From Phytophthora quininea (Eukaryota > Oomycota > Peronosporomycetes > Peronosporales > Peronosporaceae), in the NCBI GenBank assembly GCA_011947345.1, contig JAAVTG010000064.1:496001-560000 (forward strand): 64,000 bases of DNA. Direction: 5' to 3'. The notes under the pieces are model-generated. The model was given only the letters and a program-made list of their open reading frames with translations. It made no database searches and was not told the DNA's origin. The position numbers were made by a program, and so were the translations under genes. Positions 38,651 to 48,808 of this stretch are shown here, piece after piece; position 1 is the stretch's first letter; each line of letters starts with the position of its first letter.

Positions 38651-39006
38651 ATGTCCAAGACCGTGGGGTGCCGATCTCGCTGCTGCACGAGGGCGAGGGC
38701 CGCACCGTGACGGTGGAGCTCAAGAACGGCGAGGTGTACCGGGGCCACCTGGCGGAGAGCGAGGACAGCATGAACTGCCAGCTGAGCGACGTGGTGCTGA
38801 CCCAGCGGGACGGCCAGAAGCAGAAGCTGGAGCTCGTGTACGTGCGCGGCTCGCAGATCAAATTGGTGATCCTGCCGGACATCCTCAAGAACTCTCCGCT
38901 GCTCAACAAGGTGCAGGCCATCAGCAAGAAGAACGAGGACCAGAAGAAGAAGAGGAGCAGCAGCAGCAAAGGAGGACCGAGGAAGGGCCGAGGGGCCAGG
39001 AAGTAA
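38651..39006 (+). CDS. SNRPD3: Spliceosomal Sm protein D3 (one frame break)
   Basis: SmD3 is a core component of the heptameric Sm ring on spliceosomal snRNAs. The Sm1 motif is seen in TVELKNGEVYRGHLAESEDSMN and Sm2 in VYVRGSQIKLVILPDILKNSP, followed by a Lys/Arg/Gly-rich tail. The natural start is the ATG at 38651 (MSKTVGVPISLLHE). The frame breaks after seven codons in GGGG at 38665-38668, where one extra G restores it and gives 118 residues. A longer open frame from 38599 stays in phase with the body but has a non-family N-terminus. Confidence 0.92.
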
Positions 39007-39154
39007 AGCAAAAGGAGGTGGATTGCCACCACTTTAGGAAGACGGCGGGGCTTTCCGTTGTGTGATAATTGATGCTGTTCATTCATCTGCCTCTGCTTGC
39101 TGCAGGTTAATAGGAACTCAAAAAGGGACGTCAAAAGGAAATCTCTTGGCTCTC

Positions 39155-39576
39155 TCACAGGCAGCACAGCGGAAGCAGCAGCGCTGGCGGCAGTAGACAC
39201 AGAGCCACAGGCAGCGACAGTCCGCAGGTGCAGACACTGACGAGGCAGCAGATGAAGATCATGATCCACAGCAGGATGGAGAAGCCGAAGCAGCCGCCGC
39301 GTAGTCGGCGAGACAAGTCGAGCGTGGCGTGGTTCTGGATGCCGTAGTCCGTCAGCGACCGCGTCGCACGCAGCGGCACGCCGCCGTAGTTGAGGTAGCT
39401 GTCCATACGGAGATCGCTCTGCTTGGCGTCCACTAGCGACAGCAGCTCCTGCACTTTGGCCTCGCCGTTGACTGCGACGGTCAGAGTCCGTCCTGCGTCC
39501 TGCACAAAGGAAATTACAACTCTCGCAGTGTCTTAAGTATTGGCAGTCGACGAACCGAGCGGATGAAGAGCTGCAT
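39155..39576 (-). CDS. Ubiquitin-like protein with C-terminal membrane segment, two exons
   Basis: Exon 1 is 39576-39556 and exon 2 is 39499-39155, with a 56-bp GT-AG intron; 121 residues. Residues 1-72 are ubiquitin-like: MQLFIRS start, a GRTLTVAV strand, LNYGGVPLRATRSLTDYGIQ and LDLSRRLRGG. The diglycine is followed at once by CFGF and a long hydrophobic, Cys-containing stretch (LLWIMIFICCLVSVCTCGLSLPVALCLL), enough for one or two membrane helices. It therefore looks like a tail-anchored Ubl and not a free modifier. If cleaved after GG it could still be conjugated; the sequence does not decide. It is convergent with SmD3 and divergent from DOHH (387 bp). Confidence 0.7.
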
Positions 39577-39963
39577 TTTGTTCTTGTGGGGGTGCGTGGC
39601 GTGTACTTGGCGGGTGGTCGAGTGCGCTTGGCTAACGACTTAGTTCAGACCTGCAGCGGGAAGGAGGAATCCAGCGCCGACAGTGGGAGAGAGGCGATGA
39701 AGCAGGAGCTTGACGAGTGGTGGCTGGCCCTGGTGTTGGGGCTGTTCTTGCAGCAGACTCCCCGTAGCTTGCGGACGCCCACTGCCAGTTTCAACTGATC
39801 GGATGACTCGATGCCGGCCAAGAGATGAAGTAATTGCAGGCCATAGTAAACGATATTTACATTAGCCCGAGCCCGAGCCCGACCATAGCGTTGGTCCGGG
39901 TCCGGGACGGTGGAAACGTTCAATTTGGCTGGCTGGTCAAAGGCATTCCCAGAATTGTTGGCC
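39577..39963. other. Intergenic (divergent promoters)
   Basis: 387 bp between the Ubl-membrane gene and DOHH, which diverge. It contains a short CCCGAG-type tandem repeat (about 39866-39885). No other gene seen. Confidence 0.5.
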
Positions 39964-40899
39964 ATGCCGTCGCACTCGTCCGTGACCGAGACGCTCGCTA
40001 CCGCCGAGACACCTGACACGGCGCCCAGCTTTGAGCTGCTGCGCGACGCGCTGTTGGACCTATCGCAGCCCATTGGCAAGCGCACACGCGCCATCTTCTA
40101 CTTGCGCTCGCGTGGCACGCTGGCCGACCTGCAGGTGCTGCTGACGGCGCTGTTGAACCGCAAGGACTCAGAGCTCATGCGCCACGAACTGGCCTACGTG
40201 ATCGGCCAGTTCCAGATGGAGGAGGCCTGTGAGACTCTGCACCAGGTCGTGGAGGACGCCTCGGACGACGGAATGGTGCGCCACGAGGCCGCCGAAGCGC
40301 TCGGAGCCATCGGCGCCGCCCAGTCGCTGCCGCTGCTTGAGAAATTCAGCAACGACCCGGCCCCAGAGGTGGCCGACACCTGCAAGTTGGCTGCCAGTCT
40401 CGTCAAGTACAAACTGGCCAAGGCCAAGGGAGAAGTCGTCGAAGGGAGGTGGACCGCAACCCGTACTTGTCCGAGGACCCGGCCCCCGCAGCCGAGAAAG
40501 ATGTCCCGACGGCGGAGCTGCGCAAGGTCTTGCTGGACCACGATGGAGACATGTTCGCCAAGTACCGCGCCATGTTCTCGCTGCGCAACCGCAACACGGA
40601 GGAGGCGGCGCTCGCCCTGGCGGACGCTTTCGAAGACCCGAACCCGTTGTTCAAGCACGAAGTGGCCTATGTGATGGGGCAGATGGAGAACCCCGTACTG
40701 GTGCCGGCACTCAAGAAGGTTTTGCTGGATGAATCTCAGCACCGCATGGTGCGTCATGAAGCTGCGGAGGCACTGGGATCCATCGGCACGACGGAGTGCG
40801 AGGAGGTGCTGAAGGAATACCTCAAGGACGACGTCCAGGTCGTGCGAGAGCTGCGAGGTGGCGCTGGATATCATGGACTACTGGGCCCCCACCAAGTAA
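39964..40899 (+). CDS. DOHH: Deoxyhypusine hydroxylase (two frame breaks)
   Basis: DOHH completes hypusine formation on translation factor eIF5A with a non-haem di-iron centre. The HEAT-repeat protein is in two halves, and the four conserved His-Glu iron-binding motifs are all visible: MRHELAY and VRHEAAEALGAIG in the first half, FKHEVAYVMGQ and VRHEAAEALGSIG in the second. Frame breaks lie at 40444-40446 (GGG, one G short) and 40846-40850 (one AG unit short); three bases in total give 312 residues ending DIMDYWAPTK. The start is the ATG at 39964. Upstream in-frame codons from 39910 are less likely. Confidence 0.92.
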
Positions 40900-40974
40900 A
40901 ACGTGCAGACGGTAGACTGAGCATGTTTTGCCGATAATACAGTTAGTGTTGCATTTTGATGTACTTGGCAGCTT

Positions 40975-42814
40975 CTAGGCGAACAGATAGCCGACGTTCA
41001 GGCGGTTAAACACACGAAGTGACGGCGGCAAGAGCGTCGAGCTGGTTTGAAGTCGCTCTGCGATGGCTGTGCACATGGCTGGAGGCAAAGTCACTTCGTG
41101 CGAAGGCAAGATGCCTGGGATCAACGGCTTGGAGTCTGCCGCCGCCTGACGTTCAATGTACAGAACTTTCAGTACACGACGGAACTTGTTGGCGTCTTGT
41201 AGCCTGATCATGGTTTCCCAGCTTAGTAGTTGCAGCTGAAGGTCCGCAGGCAGTGAGGAAGGAGCAGGCGGGGGACTGGCACTGCTGGCGTCGCTTGATT
41301 GAGCTTGCCCTTCTTCGTCTGCACCGCTTGAGGGCGTTAGAATGAACCGGAAAACGCCATCCGAGTCGGCCATCTCCAACAGTCTGGCGCTTAGAATGCT
41401 ATCGATGGTGTACTTACCGAACACGTCCTCCTCTTGGCCTTCGGAGTGCGGATGAGCACTGATCAAGTGCTTGTGCAGACGAATTGTGTCTTGTTGCTCC
41501 ACGCTACACAAACCGATACGCTTTGAGCATGAAGCACAAGAGAGCGCCATCCACTCGCTTTCTTCTTTGCATTATCTCCAGGCGCAACACGCACTTTCCC
41601 GTCAGAGTCTGCAACAGTGGCTCCAGCTAGAAAGTCATTGGCATGAACAAGCACGTAGGACTCGCCCACAAGAACTCTCCGTTGTTGCGCGTGAATGTCG
41701 TCCCGAGGAATATGCTCAAACGCGCCGATTCCAGCGCCCCAAAATCAAACATGTCCATCCAGTTCGCAGAAGGCAGCGGCAACACCTTCTCGAAACTTGT
41801 AGTCGACACTTCACCACCAATCAACTGCGCGTCGCAGCTTCGACAACAGACAGAGGTGTAGCTCTCCGGGCGGAGCTCAGCAGCAGAGACCTGCGTAAAC
41901 GACGAGAACCCTCCCAGACGTTGCTTGTCACTCGGTCGAATCGGCAGTCGCAGGTACCAGTGGTCTCTTTTGTCCTCCACCACGCACTGCGAGACGTCCA
42001 CGTTGCGCTCAATCTCTGACGTCCAAACAACGTCCGCATCTTCCCCATAGGCGACTTCTACACGTGGGAAATCCACACGAACACGGAGCATTGCAACGTC
42101 CCAAGCAGCAGTCTCCCCAGGCCTCACTTCATTTTTGTGGCCCTCTAGGAACAAATAACACTGGTAGCAGCCGATGTTGGCGTGGTATTCCACCAACGAG
42201 CTCGCAATCCGAGGCATCAGATGCTCTTCTGTGTTTTCAGCAGTCTCGTTCACGTCCAGAGACTGCAGTTCATTGGCTAGGAGCTCTCCGGCTAGTGCCA
42301 TCTCGTCTTCTGCAGCCTGCTCCGTCGCGCGAGCGTCTTGATACTCCTTCATAGCGCGGTCGAGGGTCTTACGGGCATTTTGCGCGGCATCTAACGCGCG
42401 TTGGTGCTCATCCCGCGCCATTTGCAGCTCGGCAAGCACTGCCTGGGCTTCGTCCATTTCTGCGATTGACACAATCATTTCGAACAAAATCTGCGACTTG
42501 TGCAAGTAATAGCCTTTGCCCTCTTGCAGCGTGTCGATATCGCGATTTCCATCAATAACGGAGTCTTGGAGATCAACCTCGTTCCTTAACCCCGCCAGTG
42601 ACTCCCAGCTCAGATCCAAGGAGCTGCTACAGTTGTCGTCATCGGGGCTGCGCCCATCCGGCGGCGGAATAACATTGACTTGTGTAAAGCCCCTGCAGAT
42701 TGTTGTCGACAACAGAAGCCAGGCTGATTTCGTCCACGAAATCAATTGTGCGCGGGCGGGAGGCAGCAGCTTGAAATTGACGCCAGATACATGGCTTTGC
42801 AGTTGCTGCATCAT
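40975..42814 (-). CDS. UBE3D-like (HECT-type E2-binding) protein (two frame breaks, start uncertain)
   Basis: Family: HECT-like E3 UBE3D (E2-binding protein). Evidence is the paired zinc-ligand and signature motifs SVCCRSCDAQLIGGEV then FEKVLPLPSANWMDMFD, the later SYVLVHANDF and SCASCSKRIG, and the C-terminal LPPSLRVFNRLNVGYLF. It is longer than animal UBE3D (613 against about 390 residues). The extra N-terminal part contains a coiled coil (MDEAQAVLAELQMARDEHQRALDAAQ). Frame breaks lie around 41668-41673 and 41568-41577, one base short each. The 5' end is unclear. The ATG at 42814 is used, but sequence up to about 42950 also reads like protein in more than one frame, so a first exon or a further break may be missing. 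Confidence 0.7.
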
Positions 42815-43086
42815 TTGTAGCACTCAATTTCCATACAATTTGTCCTTGATCGGCTTGTTCCAAGCAAAGTCTGCCGGCTGGCAGACAGCTGTGCAGCCAA
42901 GAGAAACTTTCATGAGTTTGCCATTTAGCAGGCGCGCTAACAGGCACACATCCTCACGTCAGTGACCGGGCTAAGGACCACTACAACTCGACGGAGACGC
43001 TTCGCGTTGGGTAATGACGAAATAACGCGGGTGGTTTGATCACGTTTCGATAGCTGATTGCTGTTTTCACTGGTGTTGATTTGAGC

Positions 43087-43371
43087 ATGCTGCGATCAAA
43101 AGGCAAGGCCTCCATGAAGAAACGAAGTGAGCTGGCTTTGCATCTGTTGGACCGGGCTCACTATTTTCGTTTGTGTGGACTCGACTTTATCCATGACTGG
43201 TGCGCGTTGGGTACGTATTTGTTCAGCCAAGAGCGCCACTGCTACCTGCAGTTGGGCTTCAACTGGATGCTGGGCTACCTGAGTGGCGGTCAAGAGCTGC
43301 GTGCGGAACTGCCGAATTCCCTCGCCGAGGATTTGATGCTGCTGAACTTTAGCTGGGAGATGATCGAATAG
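43087..43371 (+). CDS. Hypothetical 94-residue protein
   Basis: A short, uninterrupted frame from an ATG at 43087. The translation has a basic N-terminus (SKGKASMKKRSELALHLLDRAHYFR) and an amphipathic helical remainder with several aromatic residues (HDWCALGTYLFSQERHCYLQLGFNW). It looks protein-like but I recognise no family, and no paralogue was seen in the window. It could be an exon of a larger gene. It lies divergent from the UBE3D-like gene. Confidence 0.4.
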   Translation: MLRSKGKASMKKRSELALHLLDRAHYFRLCGLDFIHDWCALGTYLFSQERHCYLQLGFNWMLGYLSGGQELRAELPNSLAEDLMLLNFSWEMIE

Positions 43372-44466
43372 AACGGCTGCGTCCTGGATGAGCACCACGC
43401 GTAAATACTCCAGCAATTCGATGAAGCCACATGCACCTAAATTGCGCTCCCATTCACCTGATAATATTTTCTCCTTGTAGACCTGTAAAACCTGGAAAAA
43501 TGTCTAGCACAAGATCACCAGGAGGTTCAACGATAGCGCTATCCAGGTAGTACAGACGAGCTTTTGGAGGATGCCTAGAGAGCGCTTGAATTGCCTAGCA
43601 AGCTAATGGCACCGAGTACAGGCTTCGCCCGTATCCATTCCCCAACGCCCGTTTCGTCGTGTTTGAGAGATATAAACATCAGCACTTTCAAGTTGCCTGG
43701 CCGTGTTGTCTGTTGATATGGTTTTGTGATTGAACGGCAATCCCAGGTGAGTGAACACAGCTTCGTAGCAGCTCTTGCGCGTTTTGTATTTGTTCGATTC
43801 TTGCCACGCAGAAACTTGGTGCCGAACCAGTCTCTTGAAGTCTTGAAAGATGGGAGTGGCTCCAAATCCACATGGAAACGCTCAAAAGATAAATTACATC
43901 AGCTCTGATTGGACACAAGTGAACACTCTTGTTTCGCATGAATTCGCAATGCTGTAGCTTCCCGTACGTATTGGCTATGCCATGCTGAATCAATAGAACT
44001 AGCGCGATGCAGGGCCGAAATCCTTCGTTGTCAAGCGGCTGCGAGGACATATCCTCCAACTCTAATCACGCACATTTTCAACTCGCAATAACCCATAGTG
44101 AGAAACCAGGAACGCTGCACATCCACGAAGATCTCCACACTGCAAAAAAGGCATCACAAATTTGTTGGAATTGCATCTTAGACTACTACTAGAGACTTGC
44201 TGTCTGTCCGTTTGTCTGTCGGTCGGTCGGTCCGTCGCCGAGTTTCGATGGACAAGATCCGGCGCTGCCATTGGCTGCCGAGCGCCAGCGACGGCGGCGC
44301 CCATTCGCCAAAAGAGTTTCAGCCAATCGCTGCCGAGCGGAGCGAAGGCGGCCCGAAAGTGGACCACACCAATAGTAGGGTGGTCCACACCAAACGTACT
44401 TAATGAAGAGATCGATAGTAGTCCCCCCCTCCCTCCTCCCCTCAACCAACACCAAAGCCAAACGCG
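43372..44466. other. Intergenic, no gene seen
   Basis: About 1.1 kb without a convincing gene. A GTCTGTCGGTCG-type simple repeat lies at 44200-44240. At about 44358-44395 a GTGGACCACACCAATAG motif is followed closely by GGTGGTCCACACCAA. This palindrome-like pair could be a mobile-element terminus, but no partner was found. Confidence 0.4.
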
Positions 44467-44856
44467 ATGGAGCGTGGGAACGTTACCTGCGCTCGCTGCT
44501 CTGCCGAGGTGACGCGTGCGCCGCTCGACCCCGACGGCCTGGGCCACCAGTGCCTCCGCTGCGTTTGCTGCGAGGAGCTCCTCGAGTGGGATGCCTTCGA
44601 GAGGCCGCGCGCCAGGAGCGCATCGCGGTGGTGTCGGGCGTGCGACGGCCAGCGCCGCTTCTGGCACAGCACCGCCGCCGAGCAGCCGCTGCCACGGTTG
44701 GACCGGCGGCAGGAGACCATGGCCCTGGTGGCGGTCACCATCGGCCCACCGCCAATCCCGCCGCCACTACCACCTCGCGAAGCTCGCCACCGTCGTCGAC
44801 GCCGCCGAGTCCGCCAGCGACAGACTGCGCGCCGCCGTCGCTACCACCAGGCGTAG
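44467..44856 (+). CDS. Hypothetical Cys-rich (zinc-ribbon-like) protein
   Basis: 129 residues from the ATG at 44467. The first 60 residues carry paired cysteines (CARC, CLRCVCC, CRAC) with spacing suggestive of one or two zinc knuckles or a LIM-like fold. The rest is Pro/Arg-rich and low-complexity. GC content is higher than in the flanks. It lies just upstream of the Helitron helicase remnant and may have been carried or captured by that element, or it may be a chance frame. Confidence 0.35.
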   Translation: MERGNVTCARCSAEVTRAPLDPDGLGHQCLRCVCCEELLEWDAFERPRARSASRWCRACDGQRRFWHSTAAEQPLPRLDRRQETMALVAVTIGPPPIPPPLPPREARHRRRRRRVRQRQTARRRRYHQA

Positions 44857-45029
44857 CCTATAGGCTGTAAATAACAAACATCAATACACGCATTTTCAAT
44901 TGGGTTAAATTTGTGTCATATTGTGTATCGATGTAAAAACAGTGGTAAGACGGGCAACAGCGTAAAGTTCGGATAGGACCGGGATGACGATCGTGGTCGT
45001 TCCAGGTGATAGTCGTCCGTTGGTCCGCC

Positions 45030-45935
45030 CGCTCGAGGAACCAAACGACGAGGATATCATCTCTTTCTCTGATTTTGTGCTTGCCGTTGGAGAGGGTCGG
45101 CACGAAAAACGTGCTGATCTTGGCAATGACTACATCAAGATCCCTGCTGATATGTTGATCCCGAATCCTCCTGTAGAAGACGACGAGGACGAGGAAATAG
45201 CTCCAGGGGCAATACCAAGGGGTATGACCCGCATCATTGACGCAATGTATGCCGACGTTGCGAATCCGGAGGTTGCGACGGATGAATATTTTGCCAGTCG
45301 GACCATTTTGACGACTACGAATGAGACGGTACGGAGAATCAACGAGGCAGTCGCAGCTCGACTTCCGGAGACAGTGCGGGAGTATTTGTCGGTGGACTCG
45401 GTGGAGGATGATGACGGAACGTTTTTCGAGTAGGAGTTCCCCGCTCGGTGAACAGGAACGGGATTCCACCTCACAGACTGTTGCTTAAGAAGGGCATCCC
45501 CATCATGATGATGAGAAATCTGAACCCGGATCTTGGACTGTGCAACGGAACGCGTCTGCGAATCGTCGACTTGAAGGACCACGTCATTAGAGCAACAATT
45601 ATGACTGGAGAACGAACAGGCCAAGAAGTACTCATCCCGAGAATTATGTTCGTGAGCGACGACGACAGCTCCAATTTCCCCTTCCGGCTACGACGAAAGC
45701 AGTTCCCCGTGCAACCAGCATTCGCCATGACGATTAACAAGGCCCAAGGTCAGACGGTGTTAAACTTGGGGCTGTACTTGGCTTCCCGTGCTTTTCGCAT
45801 GGCCAGTTGTATGTGGCGTTGTCTCGCGTGACCTCTCGAAGCAAGTTGAAGGCGTTGATTGAGTATCCAGAGTTCGTAGACCCGGACGGAGGAGTGTACA
45901 CGAGAAACTTCGTGTACACGCAGATTTTTGATTAG
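45030..45935 (+). pseudogene. Helitron PIF1-like helicase C-terminus, broken
   Basis: Helitrons encode a Rep/PIF1-helicase fusion for rolling-circle transposition. The visible part corresponds to the last ~300 residues of the helicase. FVLAVGEGRHE, then TILTTTNETVRRINEAV and YLSVDSVEDD are followed by a stop at 45431. The next frame has NRNGIPPHRLLLKKGIPIMMMRNL, LGLCNGTRLRIV, FPVQPAFAMTINKAQGQT (motif V/VI region) and, after another frame change near 45790, QLYVALSRVTSRSKLK. There are at least two breaks and the ATPase motifs I-II are absent, so it is not functional as given. Confidence 0.75.
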
Positions 45936-46155
45936 GAGTCGAGGTGCATTTCTAGGCTAGATGTAGTAGCTTGCCACTGCGAACTAGAACCTAGCTTTAT
46001 GTTGGACAAATGCCACTTGGCAATTTTCATGAAACATTTTATACGCCTGTATGTTTTAGATTGCACTACTTAGTAGTTCGTGTGGAAAGCTAAATCATCC
46101 CGCCGGAGCGTAGCAGAGGCGGGCAGTCCACACAACTGCATCCAACCATAATCCA

Positions 46156-46183
46156 CCGCCGCGTAGCGGCGGCGCTCGGCTAG
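46156..46183 (+). mobile_element. Helitron 3'-terminal hairpin and CTAG end
   Basis: The stem CCGCCGC / GCGGCGG with loop GTA (46156-46172) is followed 11 nt later by the terminal CTAG. The flanking base is T, as expected for insertion between A and T. Confidence 0.6.
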
Positions 46184-47244
46184 TTTCACAATGATAACCG
46201 TCCAAAAGGGAACCAACACCTTGACCTTGATGAAAATTTTTTTGTCTGTGCAGTTTGAGCTTGAACAATCCGAAGCCGTAGCTGCACCACTCCACAAACT
46301 CCTTCTGGCACTCCCCTACTTTCTTTTAGTGCTTCCAGGACGCTCTTCCAGCGTTGTTTTCAGTGTTTCGCGCTCGCTCTTCTCTATTTGTACTTGAACG
46401 GCACTATCGTCTACAGGATGGCGAATCGCTGTCGCTGATGCTGCTGTTGCATACGAAACCGAGCGAAATGCCGGCCTTCTTGACCATTGTGGCTGTGTGT
46501 TTTGAAAGTAACTATTTCGATTGGGTCCTGAACATGATACTGCCCATACAAAATCCGACCCGGTGCGAATGAAGTATTCTGCGATTGGTACAATCGTTTC
46601 GCGACGCAAATCTGCGACTTGTGCAGGTAATTTCCGAGCAGACCAGGAATTGGCATCTGGCGCGAATCGCGGGCTCCAGCCTGCCTGCGTTACGCTTCGT
46701 GTGCAATGTCCGTCTGTCGAAATGGAGGTTAATTACGCTCTGCGTTGGTGAGCCCGTCGGTTTGCCTGAGCAATAGCACCTGGTGCCGGCTCCCGATAAA
46801 AGCATGCTACATGTAGCACCCCAACTGGCACTCGACCGCGGCGGAGACATTTTGACTCGCAGTGACAAATTGCCCAAGAGCAAACCTGTCGGCACCGCTA
46901 GTACCCCGCACAAGAAGTGAAGCCATGAGAGAGAGAGAGCGAAAGAGAGAGAAAGCTGATCACCGTGCCGGGCAGCACCAGATCGTCAATCAAGCCAAAC
47001 TAGCGCCATTTCCTGTCATGGAGAGCAATCCCCGCCGCTGGATTGATGTGGAATCATCCCGCATCCGCATCAAGTTGACCGCCAAATTTTGCCCTAGAAA
47101 CAAAAGTGACAAAATACGCCAGCCGGTTGGTGTGGCGTCGTACACCATCGTCAAGTCAGACAAAAAGAGCGAGCCGCCGAAACCCTCGCGTCACTCGTCA
47201 CTCGGCCACTTGGGGCTCCCGCCGACTCTTCCTCGCCGCGCTCG
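46184..47244. other. Intergenic with a UBE3D-like gene fragment
   Basis: No intact gene. About 46560-46650 resembles 42460-42510 (part of the UBE3D-like gene; it includes an exact 18-base match and the minus-strand reading YLHKSQI), suggesting a decayed fragment. A GA-rich simple repeat lies at 46926-46955. Just before the next ATG, GTCACTCGTCACTC (about 47190-47203) is initiator-like. Confidence 0.4.
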
Positions 47245-48808
47245 ATGCTGACCATGACGCCCGACGACATCCAGGGCGACTACACGTGCGCCGTGAGCGT
47301 GGACGACTACCGCTTGGCGCGCAAGAAGGCCGAGTACAAGGTGGTGGTGCAGCTCTCCTTCTACTCGTCGCGCGCGCACGCCACGGGGCGCACGAGCTGG
47401 CACATCTGGCGCAGCTTCTCGGCCTTCCGCAAGCTCGACGAGCAGCTGCGCAAGCGCAGCGCCGCGCTCATGAAAGGCGTCAAGTTCCCGCCGCTGTACC
47501 GGCGCAAGGCGCTGTTCCGGGCCGACAAGAGCCCCGAGTTCCTCGGCGCCAGGGCCCGCGAGCTGGACAACTACGTCAACGTGGTGACGCACAAGCCGCA
47601 GCTCGTGGCCTTCCACCTGGCCGCCGTGGCCAGCCAGACGCTCAAGAGCTTCGTGGCCTTCAACCAGGGCTTCGGCGCCAACGCAGAGTACGACCAGCAG
47701 GACGCCAATCTGCGGCCGTCATCGTCCATTTTGGCCTCTCCGGCGGTCGTGCAGGCCACCGCCAGCGTCATGGGGGACGACGACGACGACTTTCGGTCCG
47801 TGTCGTCCAGCAGCACAGTGTCCTCGTTCGCGTCCACTGCGAGCGACTATCGATGGTCCGGGACGGGCTTCGTCGGCAGCCAGAGCTTCGCGAGGCATAC
47901 AGTTCCGCCAGTGCCGGAGATGGGGGACGGCCGTCGTTTGGAGGCTCGTTTGGGCCGGGGAGCTCGTTCGGACCTGGATCTTCGAGGGGAGTTGGTTCCC
48001 GGCGTCGTCAGGGATGAGAGGCTCCATGGTGTCGGATACTACGGGCAGAGCGTCGATGGCGTCCGTCTCGAGAGGTTCGATGATGTCCATGACGGCGCCA
48101 GACGTGATTACCCCCGAGCTGGATATGCAGCGCGCCAAGATGGAGGATCAGCTCGTGAATATGGGACTTGTAGGCGTCGGGATGCCGCCCGATGGGTCGT
48201 GCTTGCTGCACTGCATTGTGTATGAAATGTACCCGCTGCAGTGTCTGACAGATTACCCAGCGACGATGACGGTGGTGAATGTAGGCGCAGCGGATGGCAT
48301 GGCGCCGCGGCGAATGGCAGCAGCGCAGTTTCTCCGAGTCAAGTTGATGGATTACGCTTTGGAGCACGTCAAACAGCTCTCGGCTTTTCTAATGCAGGAC
48401 GAAGAGGACGTGCGCGAGCGCTACGAAACGTTCCGGGACACGCCGGACGAGCAGGCTACGACCGCGGAGTTGTACGCAGTAGCCAGCATGTTTAATATCG
48501 AGCTGGTGCTCATCTCGAACGACGAGAGCTTCCAGATTGACCCGGTGCTGCCAGTGCAGGGCCTGCCATCGGTGCGCGATGGACCTCGACGCACTGTTAC
48601 CTTAGGATATTTGATCCCGGCTGATGGATTAGCCGGACATTACATTTGCACGCGCGAGAGCAGGGCACAGCTGGGCATGCCGCAGAACACGTTCGCCGGA
48701 GGAAGCTACCGTGGGTCTATTCACATTGGGCCGCCCAAGAATATGAGCTGTGGCGTTGGCTCGAACAACCGGCGCTTCGAGCGGATTCCAGAGCAGCGGG
48801 TCGAATAG
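47245..48808 (+). CDS. PX-domain / OTU-type deubiquitinase fusion (two frame breaks)
   Basis: Residues ~10-135 are a PX phosphoinositide-binding domain: YKVVVQLSFYSSR, then WRSFSAFRKLDEQLRKR, then FPPLYRRKALF and ARELDNYVNVV. A Ser/Gly-rich linker follows. The C-terminal ~190 residues match an OTU-type cysteine protease: MPPDGSCLLHCIVYEM holds the Asp-Gly-x-Cys active-site motif, and AGHYICT holds the expected catalytic His. The protein would bring ubiquitin-cleaving activity to endosomal membranes (inference). Frame breaks lie at 47922-47926 (GGGGG) and 47986-47989 (GGGG); one G added at each gives 521 residues and a continuous Gly/Ser linker. Without the repair the PX and OTU parts would be separate genes. 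Confidence 0.75.

Larger units (their letters stand above)
44940..46183 (+). mobile_element. Helitron remnant (3' part)
   Basis: Contains the C-terminal part of a Helitron RepHel helicase and a typical Helitron 3' end: a 7-bp GC stem with a 3-nt loop (46156-46172), 7 bases, then CTAG (46180-46183) followed by a T. The 5' terminus was not found, so the element is truncated or its left end lies unrecognised further upstream. Confidence 0.65.

Noticed and set aside
44358..44395. Terminal inverted repeat of a DNA transposon (paired GTGGACCAC motifs)
   Set aside because: No matching partner terminus or transposase was found nearby, so it is recorded only as a curiosity.
47245..48808. Two separate genes (PX protein and OTU protein)
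   Set aside because: The Ser/Gly linker reads continuously once two G-run losses are allowed for, and no promoter-like gap lies between them.
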